Shown here one piece after another: positions 35,416-43,915 of a stretch of 61,298 nucleotides of DNA; the first letter of the stretch is position 1; each line of letters opens with the position of its first letter. The DNA lies in NCBI GenBank assembly GCA_002170535.1, contig NHDW01000008.1:86365-147662 (forward strand), given 5' to 3'. Below the pieces are notes generated by a model. The model was given only the letters and a program-made list of their open reading frames with translations. It was not told the DNA's origin and did not search any database. The translations under genes were made by a program, and so were the position numbers. This DNA is from Methylococcaceae bacterium TMED69 (GTDB lineage Bacteria > Pseudomonadota > Gammaproteobacteria > Ga0077536).

Positions 35416-36426
35416 ATGAAATCAAAACTAGAATATATTTGGCTCGACGGATTCGAACCTACCCAATCTCTTCGCAGCAAAACCCAAGTTTTAAGCAACT
35501 TTAGTGGTGAATTAAAGGACTGCCCAATGTGGTCTTTTGATGGAAGTTCGACCCAACAAGCTACGGGTGATTCCTCAGATTGTCTGCTCAAACCTGTTGC
35601 TATCATTCCCGACGAGGGTAGAGATGATGCTTTTCTTGTAATGACTGAAGTACTCAACGCCGATGGCTCGCCTCACGCCACAAATGGTAGGGCAACAATT
35701 GATGACGATGATGACGATTTCTGGTTCGGCTTTGAACAAGAATACTATTTGTGGGATACCAAGACAAACCTTCCTCCAGGCTTTCCTGCTGGGGGATATC
35801 CAGCCCCTCAAGGTCCATATTATTGTTCTGTTGGTGCTCAAAACGCCCACGGTCGAAATTGTGTTGAGGACCACCTAGATTTATGTTTGGCCTCTGGACT
35901 AAACGTCGAAGGAATTAACGCTGAAGTTGGAGCCGGTCAATGGGAATTTCAGGTATTTGCGAAAGGGGCGAAAAAAGCTGGCGATGAAACCTGGCTCGCA
36001 AGATATATATTGGAGCGTACTGGCGAAGACTATGGATATGCTATTAATTACCATCCTAAGCCCTTTGGTGAACTTGATTGGAATGGCTCAGGAATGCATG
36101 CAAACTTCTCAAACGGACCTATGAGGGAATCAGGTAAAGAAGAAACATTTACCAAAATTTGCGAAGAATTTGGTAAGAATATCGAAAGGCACATTAGCGT
36201 TTATGGAGCAGATAATCACAAAAGGCTGACTGGTCTTCATGAGACTCAATCAATTGATAAATTTAGCTACGGGGTCTCCGACAGAGGTGCCTCTATTAGA
36301 ATCCCAGTGGGTACTGTTACCGATGGCTGGAAGGGTCGACTAGAGGACAGAAGGACAGCTTCCAACGCTGACCCTTATAAAGTCGCTGCTGCTATTATAA
36401 AAACCACAAAAGAAGCGTTAAAATAG
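35416..36426 (+). CDS. glnII: Type II (eukaryote-like) glutamine synthetase
   Basis: A 336-aa GSII, much shorter than the GSI of most gammaproteobacteria (about 470 aa). MWSFDGSSTQQA is the N-terminal beta-grasp glutamate-site region. NAEVGAGQWEFQV and the segment GSGMHANFS are the ammonium- and ATP-site blocks, and RRTASNADPY follows near the end. It makes glutamine from glutamate and ammonia. GSI carries an adenylylated tyrosine loop that GSII lacks, so regulation here is probably transcriptional, which fits the sigma-54/NtrC promoter upstream. GGAGG lies 10 bp before the ATG. A terminator follows. Confidence 0.94.
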   Translation: MKSKLEYIWLDGFEPTQSLRSKTQVLSNFSGELKDCPMWSFDGSSTQQATGDSSDCLLKPVAIIPDEGRDDAFLVMTEVLNADGSPHATNGRATIDDDDDDFWFGFEQEYYLWDTKTNLPPGFPAGGYPAPQGPYYCSVGAQNAHGRNCVEDHLDLCLASGLNVEGINAEVGAGQWEFQVFAKGAKKAGDETWLARYILERTGEDYGYAINYHPKPFGELDWNGSGMHANFSNGPMRESGKEETFTKICEEFGKNIERHISVYGADNHKRLTGLHETQSIDKFSYGVSDRGASIRIPVGTVTDGWKGRLEDRRTASNADPYKVAAAIIKTTKEALK

Positions 36427-36451
36427 TTATCCTCCTGAAATAATGCTTCTG

Positions 36452-36478
36452 GGGGCCGAGGTCACACTCGGCCCCTTT
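36452..36478 (+). terminator. Rho-independent terminator after glnII
   Basis: The stem GGGGCCGAG/CTCGGCCCC (9 bp, GC-rich) has a 6-nt loop and is followed by TTT. It starts 26 bp after the stop codon. The T-run is short, but the stem is strong. Confidence 0.85.
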
Positions 36479-36573
36479 CCCACCTTTTGAAGATTACTCG
36501 ATTATTGTTGATTAACAAATTATGATTCTTGGGTATAATGATGGGCACAAGAACATCGTAAAACTTTTTGCCT

Positions 36574-38256
36574 ATGACGCCTAAAAACAACAAATTTGGA
36601 GTAATGCCTAGTATTAAATATACTAGCTTTGATCCAATAGATATCAATCGTACTTGGCCAGAAAATATAATTACCCAAGCTCCAAAATGGTGCAGTGTTG
36701 ATTTACGAGATGGTAACCAGGCACTGATCGAACCTATGGATGGTGAGCGAAAATTGATTATGTTTGATAAACTCATAGAGATAGGTTTTACGGAAATCGA
36801 AGTCGGCTTCCCTTCAGCCTCACAAACAGACTTTGAGTTTGTAAGAAAAATCATAGATGAAAACCTAATCCCTGAAAATGTCACCATTCAAGTGCTTACT
36901 CAGGCGAGGCAAGAATTAATAGAGCGAACTTATGAAAGTATTGATGGAGCCAAAAATGCAATTGTTCATCTTTATAATTCAACGTCAACTTTGCAAAGAA
37001 AAGTTGTATTCGGACTAGATGAAGCTGGCATTATCGATATTGCGGTTAAAGGGGCAGAACTTTGTAAAAATCTTGAACGCAAATTGAGCCGCACACAGGT
37101 TCGTTATGAGTACTCCCCTGAAAGCTTTACCGGCACTGAATTAACTTTTGCCAAGGAAATATGCGAGGCTGTTATGGAGGTGATAGAGCCTTCTGAACAT
37201 AATCCGTTAATTTTGAACCTTCCGGCTACGGTGGAAATGAGTACCGCAAATATTTATGGGGATATGATCGAATGGTTTCATAAAGAAATAAATAATAGAG
37301 AGGCCATAGTCCTTTCGTTACATCCCCATAATGATAGGGGAACTGCTGTCGCTGCTGCAGAATTTGGAATAATGGCTGGTGCAGATAGAGTTGAAGGAAC
37401 TCTCTTTGGAAATGGGGAGAGGACAGGAAACGTAGATATTGTCACTTTAGCATTGAATCTTTTTAGTCAAGGTATTGACCCTGAATTAGATTTTTCTGAT
37501 ATAAATTCAGCGCGTAGGGTTGCTGAGCATTGTAATCAATTACCAATTCATCCGAGGCATCCGTACGTTGGTGATCTTGTTTACACCGCATTCTCAGGTT
37601 CTCATCAGGATGCGATTAAAAAGGGTTTGGAGGCCTTGAATCTTTCATCCGACCGAGTTTGGGAAGTTCCATATTTGCCTATTGATCCTAAAGATGTCGG
37701 CCGTACCTATGAAGATGTAATTAGAGTAAACTCTCAGTCCGGGAAGGGAGGGGTCGCTTATTTGCTGAAGACCGATCAAGGGCTTGATTTGCCTCGGAGA
37801 CTTCAAATCGAATTTACCCGTGTTATCCAAAAAATTACTGATTCCTCGGGTAAAGAGATTACTGGCCAGGAGATCTGGAAGGTTTTCCGGGAGCATTACT
37901 TAACTAGGGAAAGTCCTTTTAAATTGGTATCTTTTTCTACTAATGCGAATATAGATGGTGAAGATAGAACGAATCTTACCGCTGAGATAGAGAAAGCAGG
38001 TAAGTTGGTGCAAATTAATGGGCATGGCGGCGGAAGTATTGAGGCTTTCATTTCCGCGATCAATAGCGGTTTTGGCCTGTCTATCTCTGTATTAGACTAC
38101 CATGAGCATGCAATTGGTTCTGGTGAAGGGGCTAAGGCTGTCTGTTATATGGAGATGAAAATTGGTGGGAATGAGCTTTGGGGAGTGGGTACTCATACTG
38201 ATATAGTAACGGCGTCCTTGCGAGCTATTATTTCGGGTTTAAATGCCTTTAGTTGA
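36574..38256 (+). CDS. leuA: 2-isopropylmalate synthase
   Basis: First committed step of leucine synthesis: acetyl-CoA plus 2-oxoisovalerate. About 560 aa, the long type II LeuA form. DLRDGNQALIEPM is the catalytic N-terminal motif, LHPHNDRGTA supplies the metal-binding HxH, and GNGERTGN is present. The C-terminal regulatory domain ends HTDIVTASLRAIISGLNA. The track starts at TTG 36568; ATG 36574 is preferred. It converges on an SDR gene, overlapping its 3' end by 18 bp. Confidence 0.93.
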   Translation: MTPKNNKFGVMPSIKYTSFDPIDINRTWPENIITQAPKWCSVDLRDGNQALIEPMDGERKLIMFDKLIEIGFTEIEVGFPSASQTDFEFVRKIIDENLIPENVTIQVLTQARQELIERTYESIDGAKNAIVHLYNSTSTLQRKVVFGLDEAGIIDIAVKGAELCKNLERKLSRTQVRYEYSPESFTGTELTFAKEICEAVMEVIEPSEHNPLILNLPATVEMSTANIYGDMIEWFHKEINNREAIVLSLHPHNDRGTAVAAAEFGIMAGADRVEGTLFGNGERTGNVDIVTLALNLFSQGIDPELDFSDINSARRVAEHCNQLPIHPRHPYVGDLVYTAFSGSHQDAIKKGLEALNLSSDRVWEVPYLPIDPKDVGRTYEDVIRVNSQSGKGGVAYLLKTDQGLDLPRRLQIEFTRVIQKITDSSGKEITGQEIWKVFREHYLTRESPFKLVSFSTNANIDGEDRTNLTAEIEKAGKLVQINGHGGGSIEAFISAINSGFGLSISVLDYHEHAIGSGEGAKAVCYMEMKIGGNELWGVGTHTDIVTASLRAIISGLNAFS

Positions 38257-39003
38257 GTTAAGAATCCTTAGAAAGGTGCTTGAAATAGAATAGGGTAGAA
38301 GGCTTATAGCTTTTAGAATTAGACTTAACTTTTTAGGAAAATGTATTTCAAATTTTCCTGAATTTAATCCTCTGCCTATTAAAATTGCCGCTTCCTTAGG
38401 AGTCATCAGACCTGGCATTGCGAATGAGTTTTTATCTGTGAGCCTAGTGCTTACAAAACCGGGATTTATCAGTTTAATATCAACTTTATTGATTAAATCA
38501 ATTCTTAAAGTTTCAGCGAGATTTATCAGTGCGGCCTTTGTTGATGCGTATGGCTGGGAGTTGGGCAGACCAATATATCCGCTGAGACTGGCGCAGATTG
38601 CGATTTGCCCGAAACCTTGTCGTTTAATGATTGAAAGTACGCAATTGACGGTATTAAAAGCCCCTGTCAAATTTACTTCAATTATTTTAGCCGTTAACGA
38701 TGGGTCCATTTGGTCTGTTTCCATTGGTTCATAAATTCCCGCCATGAAAATAACTCGGTCAATTCTTTTGTATTTTTCGTTTATTTCTTCAGCAGCTTGA
38801 CTTAATTGTTGGTAAGAGGATACATCGGCTTTGATGTAATGGATTTGTTTACCGGTTAGCTTTGATATTTCGTTTGCTTTTTGTTCCAAAGAATTAAGGC
38901 TGCTCGAGGAGATACAAACGCTTTCCCCATTTTTCGTCAGTTCTAGGGCTAAAGCTGCCCCTATTCCAGAGCTCCCGCCAATTATCCAACTAATTTTATT
39001 CAT
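38239..39003 (-). CDS. SDR family oxidoreductase
   Basis: A 254-aa short-chain dehydrogenase with GGSSGIGAALA for the cofactor and YASTKAAL for the Tyr-x-x-x-Lys site. The C-terminal portion has the longer helical tail of the classical DHRS7-like or sepiapterin-reductase-like type (MTPKEAAILIGRGL). Its start lies 12 bp after the stop of the GrdB-like selenoprotein, so the two probably share a transcript. Confidence 0.85.
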   Translation of the reverse strand: MNKISWIIGGSSGIGAALALELTKNGESVCISSSSLNSLEQKANEISKLTGKQIHYIKADVSSYQQLSQAAEEINEKYKRIDRVIFMAGIYEPMETDQMDPSLTAKIIEVNLTGAFNTVNCVLSIIKRQGFGQIAICASLSGYIGLPNSQPYASTKAALINLAETLRIDLINKVDIKLINPGFVSTRLTDKNSFAMPGLMTPKEAAILIGRGLNSGKFEIHFPKKLSLILKAISLLPYSISSTFLRILNSTKGI

Positions 39004-39015
39004 AGTATTATTGAT

Positions 39016-39867
39016 TTAAATTAATCCGGCTTTTTTTAATTTTAAAATAATCGGCGCTGGTTCCGTAGGATGCCATATAGTTTCTTTTGGTTGTTGATGC
39101 CATATTAGATCTAAATGTTTGATGTAACCAGCTCTATCAGCCTCTTCAAATAATTTTAGTGTAGAAAGAAGAACTTTTCCCTGTGTATCCTTATCCCCAA
39201 CATCACCAAAAGGCCTACCAAAGGGATGCTCAATTGCGGCGATTCTGGGCATCCCCACAATTCTTTGGAACTCCCATATCATATTCAACGTTACCGTTGG
39301 AATACCAATTTTTTCAATGGCTCGGGCTACCAATCCAACGGATCGGCAACAATCTGGTCACACAGGAGCAAGAATTGCCAAGTCGACATTATCTTGTTTC
39401 ATGGATTTGGCAATTTCAGGACCTGAAAAGTTTATCAAGTGCGAAGTGTCGCTGCCTTGATATCCCATGATTGAGTAGTGAAATTTACTGATTGAGCCAA
39501 CAATTCCCTTCTGAAGAAAGTCTTCAATTATATCGATTGGAAGTGCCACATTTAGATCTTTTTTGATATATGTGGTATCAATGTGAAGATGGTTGACATT
39601 TAGATGCTCAATTTTGGACCCATGCTTAATTAAGCGCCAAGATGGGTCACCCCAGTCCCCTTTTTTTCTCTCTGTTTCCATATCAAATGGTGTGTCGGTT
39701 TCCATAGAAATACCCGCTGTTGTGACTAGGGATACTCTAGATTTCGAAATTTTTTTGGACCTAGGAGTCCACGGTATTGACTTTTGCTCCCGTCCATTTT
39801 CAATCATGTCTAACACGAACTTTTTGATCATTTTCCCGGTAAATCGAAAAGAATCTACTTCCCTCAT
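39016..39867 (-). CDS. Glycine/proline reductase selenoprotein B-like protein, read through in-frame UGA (Sec170)
   Basis: The track splits this into 169 aa (39358-39867) and 105 aa (39016-39333). The single frame continues through TGA at 39358-39360 to give 283 aa. The junction reads LAPV-U-PDCCRSVGLVARAIEKIGIPTV, where GrdB/PrdB-type proteins have U or C before P-x-C and a GLVAR-x-IE helix. The second half (MVARAIEKIGIPTV onward) has the family's HPFGRPFG motif. Sec170-x-x-Cys173 is a selenylsulfide-type active site. A SECIS-like hairpin follows the UGA at 11 nt, and GGAGA precedes the ATG. True glycine or proline reductases need other subunits that are absent, so it is probably a distant, stand-alone relative of unknown reaction. 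Confidence 0.9.
39330..39346 (-). promoter_or_regulatory. SECIS element of the GrdB-like selenoprotein gene
   Basis: On the minus strand, 11 nt after the UGA, the mRNA forms CCGAUCC-GUU-GGAUUGG: a 7-bp stem (one G-U pair) and a GUU triloop. Spacing, stem length and loop GU match the hairpin in the UGSC gene and the fdhF-type bacterial SECIS. Confidence 0.82.
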
Positions 39868-39969
39868 GTTTGAATTTCTCCGTTTGATTTGTATTGTTTT
39901 CCCTTAAACATATTGACCGTCGGCCTTTAAAATTGCAAGATAAGCTATATACTTTAGTGGGAGCAAGAC

Positions 39970-40827
39970 ATGGATATAGGAATATTCCAACCGATGGCAA
40001 ATGCAGATGCTGATCCAATTATGATAGCGCAGCATGCAGAGAAGCTAGGATTCGAATCATATTGGGCGCCTGACCATACGGTTGTTCCTGTCGATTACAG
40101 TATTCCTTATCCAGGTGGTACTCCCGACGAGCCTGAGCCAGATTATCTTTGGCAAATGCCTGATCCTTTGATGTTACTATCTTCTGTGGCTGGTGCCACA
40201 AAAAAAATTAACTTGGGAACAGGAGTATTGCTTGTACCAGAACGAAATGCTCTTCTTACAGCTAAGCAAATTGCTACCTTAGATGATATGTCTAATGGAC
40301 GTTTTCTGTTTGGTGTTGGAGCCGGTTGGAATCCGGAAGAGTCAAAGGTTTTAGGCGGTGACTTTGAGCGAAGGTGGACTCAGGTAAAAGAAAATATTCA
40401 GGTAATGAAAGCTTTGTGGACTGAGCATGCACCAGAGTTTGATGGTAAATATAATAAGTTTCCGCCAATAAGATGCTACCCAAAACCTAAACAAACTCCA
40501 TATCCCCCCGTCCTCCTCGGCGCTATCAATAATCCAAAATCTCTAAAAAGAGTGGCCGTGTGGGGAAGCGGATGGATCCCGGTTGTTCAATCGGTTGATG
40601 AGTTTGCAGACGGTGTAAAACAAATCAAAACATTTTGTGATGAAATTGGGCGCAATTCTAATGAACTAGATTATACTGTTTTCGAAATAGGAGACCAGTG
40701 GAAGTCCAAGGAGCATGTTAAAAAAATGGAAGAAGCTGGAGCGAACCGCATAATCTTCTGGTTATCGGAAACCGACACGCATTCTTTAAAAAATGAAATG
40801 GAAAGTCTATTGAAGGCTATTAACTAA
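39970..40827 (+). CDS. LLM-class F420-dependent oxidoreductase (TIGR03619-like)
   Basis: A 285-aa luciferase-like protein of the group represented by TIGR03619. The marks are AEKLGFESYWAPDHTVVP with the DH pair, NLGTGVLLVPERN, SNGRFLFGVGAGWNPEE and YPPVLLGAINNPKSLKRVA. It probably uses F420 or FMN; the substrate is unknown. It is divergent from the GrdB-like selenoprotein and convergent with another LLM gene. Confidence 0.88.
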   Translation: MDIGIFQPMANADADPIMIAQHAEKLGFESYWAPDHTVVPVDYSIPYPGGTPDEPEPDYLWQMPDPLMLLSSVAGATKKINLGTGVLLVPERNALLTAKQIATLDDMSNGRFLFGVGAGWNPEESKVLGGDFERRWTQVKENIQVMKALWTEHAPEFDGKYNKFPPIRCYPKPKQTPYPPVLLGAINNPKSLKRVAVWGSGWIPVVQSVDEFADGVKQIKTFCDEIGRNSNELDYTVFEIGDQWKSKEHVKKMEEAGANRIIFWLSETDTHSLKNEMESLLKAIN

Positions 40828-40908
40828 GGTCTATCGAGTTTATTGGCCGTTTACCTAATTTCATAAATACAGCTTATTTTCTTTATGGTTTTTGGCAAAG
40901 CAGTTGAA

Positions 40909-41793
40909 CTAGGATAGAGCTTCAAGAAGCTCCCAATGCCACCCAACGGATAAGGCACTATCAGGTTTATAATCCTCGCCTGGATTACAAGGGTATATCA
41001 CTAGCTGAGTAGCCCCAGCATCTATATAGCTTTTAAGTTTCTTTTTGATTGTTTCAGAATCACCCCATGCGCAAATTGCATCGACTAATCGATCACTTCC
41101 TCCATTTGACCAATCTGCCTCTTCGAAACCTAAGGAACTCCAAACTCTGTGATAAGCCGGTAGGCTCATGTAAAAAGCACAAGCTTTCCTGGCCAAATCT
41201 CGAGCAGATGTGGGATTGTCATCTAACACACACCTTACCGCGACTGGTAAAGATTTTTCCGGACCGATTATTGCCTTGGCATTTTTTACGGTTTCCACAG
41301 TCTGAAGAAATAGAAATAGTCCATCTGCCTTGTTGGCTGCAACCTTCTGCAATCCTGGAGCGTGTCCGGCAATGACTATTTCGGCAGGTTTACTTGCTAA
41401 TGGGCTCTGTAGAGGTGCATCCTTTAATCTATCAAGATAAGAATTCATTTTTTTAACGGGTGGAACCCACTCATGGCCTCTCGGCTCGACCAAAAGTGGA
41501 TGAGATACACCTAAACCAAGGCTGAATCTACCATCTGAAAATTCGTTTAAAGTATTTGCCGCTTGAGCGGAGGCATCGGCGTCTCTTGCATAGACATTGG
41601 CAATTCCGCTCGAAATTTTTATTTTGGTAGTCTTTGCAAGCAAATAGCCAGCGGTCGAAAATGGTTCTCGTCCCGCAATTTCCGGAAGCCATAGTTCTTC
41701 AAAGCCCAGTGATTCAAGTCTAAGAACATATTCCTCAAGTTTCCTTCCATCCGTTCCTTCTGTCCATTGAATCAATCCGAGCGGCAATTTCAT
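40909..41793 (-). CDS. LLM-class oxidoreductase (paralog of 2267-3130)
   Basis: A 294-aa luciferase-like protein. LGFEELWLPEIAGREPF, SSGIANVYARDADASA, GRFSLGLGVSH and the RGH block are shared with the gene at 2267, so these are paralogs of one subgroup (MSMEG_4141-like F420 family, tentative). It is divergent from the class II aldolase-like gene, with a 111-bp AT-rich spacer. Confidence 0.86.
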   Translation of the reverse strand: MKLPLGLIQWTEGTDGRKLEEYVLRLESLGFEELWLPEIAGREPFSTAGYLLAKTTKIKISSGIANVYARDADASAQAANTLNEFSDGRFSLGLGVSHPLLVEPRGHEWVPPVKKMNSYLDRLKDAPLQSPLASKPAEIVIAGHAPGLQKVAANKADGLFLFLQTVETVKNAKAIIGPEKSLPVAVRCVLDDNPTSARDLARKACAFYMSLPAYHRVWSSLGFEEADWSNGGSDRLVDAICAWGDSETIKKKLKSYIDAGATQLVIYPCNPGEDYKPDSALSVGWHWELLEALS

Positions 41794-41904
41794 GATTATT
41801 TCGGCTCCTTTGTAAATTTTTTAATTAAATATGCTATTCTAACCGTACTATTAAATATAACCTATATCCACTGTTATTAGAAAATAAAATTTAAGCGAGA
41901 CGAT

Positions 41905-42678
41905 ATGGCACATCCCTTAAAAGAATACTCTAAGATAAGAGAAAACGTGACCGAAGCTGAATGGGCTGCACGAGTTGACCTAGCAGCCTCCTATAGGTTG
42001 GTACATTATTACGGTTGGACGGACATGATATTTACTCATTTATCGGCCCGAGTTCCTGGACCAGAGGACCATTTTTTAATCAATCCTTTCGGTCTTCTTT
42101 TTGATGAAATATGTGCTTCAAACCTAGTCAAAATAGATGTTGAGGGGAACATAATTTTAGATAATGGATACAATGTCAATCCAGCAGGTTTTTGTATTCA
42201 CAGTGCAATTCATATGGCAAGAGAAGATGCTCTTTCCGTTATGCATCTCCACACTCCAGACGGTGTAGCGGTCTCATCTATGAAGTGTGGACTGTTACCA
42301 CTTACTCAGACAGCCATGACGATTTGTAATGAGATTGCATATCATGAATATGAGGGTATTGCTTTAAACCTTGATGAAAGAGCACGGTTGATACACGACA
42401 TCGGTGATAAGAAACTAATGATCCTAAGAAACCACGGAACTCTAGCGACTGGTTCAAGTATTCCGGAGTGCTTCATGCTTCTTTATAACATCGAGCGTTC
42501 GTGTTCTATGCAGGTTCGTGCCATGACAGGAGGGGAACTTCATTTGCCTTCGAAACAATCAATGAATACTGCTGCACAACAAGGTGCTGACTTATTAAAT
42601 AGGGGAAAATTAGGCAGCCTGGCCTGGCCTGCTTTATTGAGAATGTTAGATCGAATGGGCTCATCCTACGCAGATTAA
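41905..42678 (+). CDS. Class II aldolase/adducin family protein
   Basis: A 257-aa protein with the class II aldolase fold. The zinc histidines are seen in MHLHTPDG (His-x-His) and RNHGTLATG. FTHLSARVPG is the substrate loop near the N-terminus. Members act on sugar phosphates or are non-enzymatic; no sugar pathway genes flank it, so the substrate is open. The orphan ORF at 42684 follows within 5 bp. Confidence 0.85.
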   Translation: MAHPLKEYSKIRENVTEAEWAARVDLAASYRLVHYYGWTDMIFTHLSARVPGPEDHFLINPFGLLFDEICASNLVKIDVEGNIILDNGYNVNPAGFCIHSAIHMAREDALSVMHLHTPDGVAVSSMKCGLLPLTQTAMTICNEIAYHEYEGIALNLDERARLIHDIGDKKLMILRNHGTLATGSSIPECFMLLYNIERSCSMQVRAMTGGELHLPSKQSMNTAAQQGADLLNRGKLGSLAWPALLRMLDRMGSSYAD

Positions 42679-42683
42679 TTAAG

Positions 42684-43577
42684 TTGAAAAAGCAGATTTT
42701 TGGACTCGAGTTGCTGTTAACGGGCGACTCCCAGTTTGATCGGGAGGTTTGGAGCAACTTGGCCGACGATGCAAATCATTTAAGAAATCAGCTAAGCTTA
42801 AGTTGTTGTGAACCGCTTATCCCGCAAAACATTAAAACTGCGAAAAAATTCCTAATAGAACAAGGAGGGTCTCATAGACGGCTTCAGTTAAGCGGACTCT
42901 TTCCGACAGACAAAGTTGAAGCTTTTGTTGCAATGGCGCGTTACGGGTTAATACGATTTTATTTCGTGTTTATTACTCTGCACTGTCTGTCCAAAAAGTT
43001 AGTCAGTGTTTCAATCAAAAAACAGGAACATTCTTATAAATGTCTATTTGAATATTTCAATATGAGTTCATTTAACCACAATCTACCTCAACTTCTAAAT
43101 TTTGGGAATTCTGACAACAAGAATAAATTATTAGTGAGTGGATATAGAAAATTCGATTCTTACATCGATGTATGCATGGAAACAGTAGTAAACTTTTTAA
43201 GTGACCGATTATATTTAGATCAGGCTACCATCCAAAAACTCAAAAACTTGATGTTCTCACTATTAAAATTTTTGAATTACGAGGATAAAATGCTGGTCGA
43301 CAACATAGGTTTGTTTTACGTATTTGAAGGGAAATTGATTAATTTAATGAATGCTAATGCCATTTGTTTGACAAATAATATACCGATAGCGGCAGTAGGC
43401 AACGCAGGTGATACTCTCACTTTTTCTACAAATCAATTCCTTGAATTTTACAGAAGAGAAATGCTTAAATTATTTTACGATATGACTCATATCGATCAGG
43501 CAAGTTTGAGAGTACAGATTGGCAGCAATTCTCTTCTAAAGCTCTTAAATCGATTTCCCATAAGTGTTTACCACTGA
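42684..43577 (+). CDS. Hypothetical protein, no family recognised
   Basis: A 297-aa ORF beginning with TTG 5 bp after the aldolase-like gene. No domain is recognised. One short hydrophobic stretch (GLIRFYFVFITLHCL) may be a membrane segment or buried helix. The rest is helical, Leu/Phe/Asn-rich, without a signal peptide. It is long enough and placed closely enough to be real, but the TTG start has no strong ribosome site. A roughly 330-bp non-coding stretch follows before fusA. Confidence 0.5.
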   Translation: MKKQIFGLELLLTGDSQFDREVWSNLADDANHLRNQLSLSCCEPLIPQNIKTAKKFLIEQGGSHRRLQLSGLFPTDKVEAFVAMARYGLIRFYFVFITLHCLSKKLVSVSIKKQEHSYKCLFEYFNMSSFNHNLPQLLNFGNSDNKNKLLVSGYRKFDSYIDVCMETVVNFLSDRLYLDQATIQKLKNLMFSLLKFLNYEDKMLVDNIGLFYVFEGKLINLMNANAICLTNNIPIAAVGNAGDTLTFSTNQFLEFYRREMLKLFYDMTHIDQASLRVQIGSNSLLKLLNRFPISVYH

Positions 43578-43707
43578 AAGTGTTTGTGTGATGAGGTGAG
43601 CTAAAGGAGTTTTCTTGGTTGTGTTCGATTGAGCCATCCTCTGAAGTCGTGAAAATTGCCACGGGCTAGAGTTAAATGATTACTTTTTCTTTAAGCGCGG
43701 GGACAAT

Positions 43708-43721
43708 TATCTAGCTAGATA
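43708..43721. repeat. Perfect 14-bp palindrome TATCTAGCTAGATA
   Basis: A self-complementary sequence in the 43578-43915 gap, consistent with an operator-like site, though no protein can be named. Chance is possible in an AT-rich stretch. Confidence 0.4.
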
Positions 43722-43748
43722 GTTCTCGGCTAGCAGACTTGTTTAGAT

Positions 43749-43775
43749 TTGTAAAAAAAAACAAAATTTTTACAA
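43749..43775. repeat. 9-bp inverted repeat TTGTAAAAA/TTTTTACAA
   Basis: The two arms are separated by 9 nt (AAAACAAAA) and lie about 130 bp upstream of fusA. The stem would be AT-only apart from one G-C pair, so a weak hairpin or binding site rather than a terminator. Confidence 0.4.
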
Positions 43776-43915
43776 AAAAAATATTCCCTATTGCTGGTTA
43801 AATGTTTAAAATCACAGCCTAGTAATTTTAATTGGATTTTATTCTCACTAGCGATAGTAAATTTAGTGTTTCTACAGGAATAATCCTATCCATAATTTTA
43901 AAAGGAATGAATGAG

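Larger units (their letters stand above)
43578..43915. other. Non-coding gap before fusA with inverted repeats
   Basis: No ORF is supported. The gap is very AT-rich in its right half. It contains a palindrome and an A/T-type inverted repeat listed separately, and presumably the fusA promoter, which I could not place. Confidence 0.6.

Noticed and set aside
39358-39360. TGA at 39358 as a pseudogene stop
   Set aside because: Same reasons: in-frame continuation with family motifs on both sides and an SECIS-like hairpin at the same 11-nt spacing.
39183-39907. Plus-strand ORFs of 66-104 aa over the GrdB-like gene
   Set aside because: Antisense shadows of the selenoprotein frame.
43575-43577. TGA ending the orphan ORF, followed by nine open codons including two Cys
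   Set aside because: The read-through is only nine codons and no 7-bp stem lies at 11 nt.
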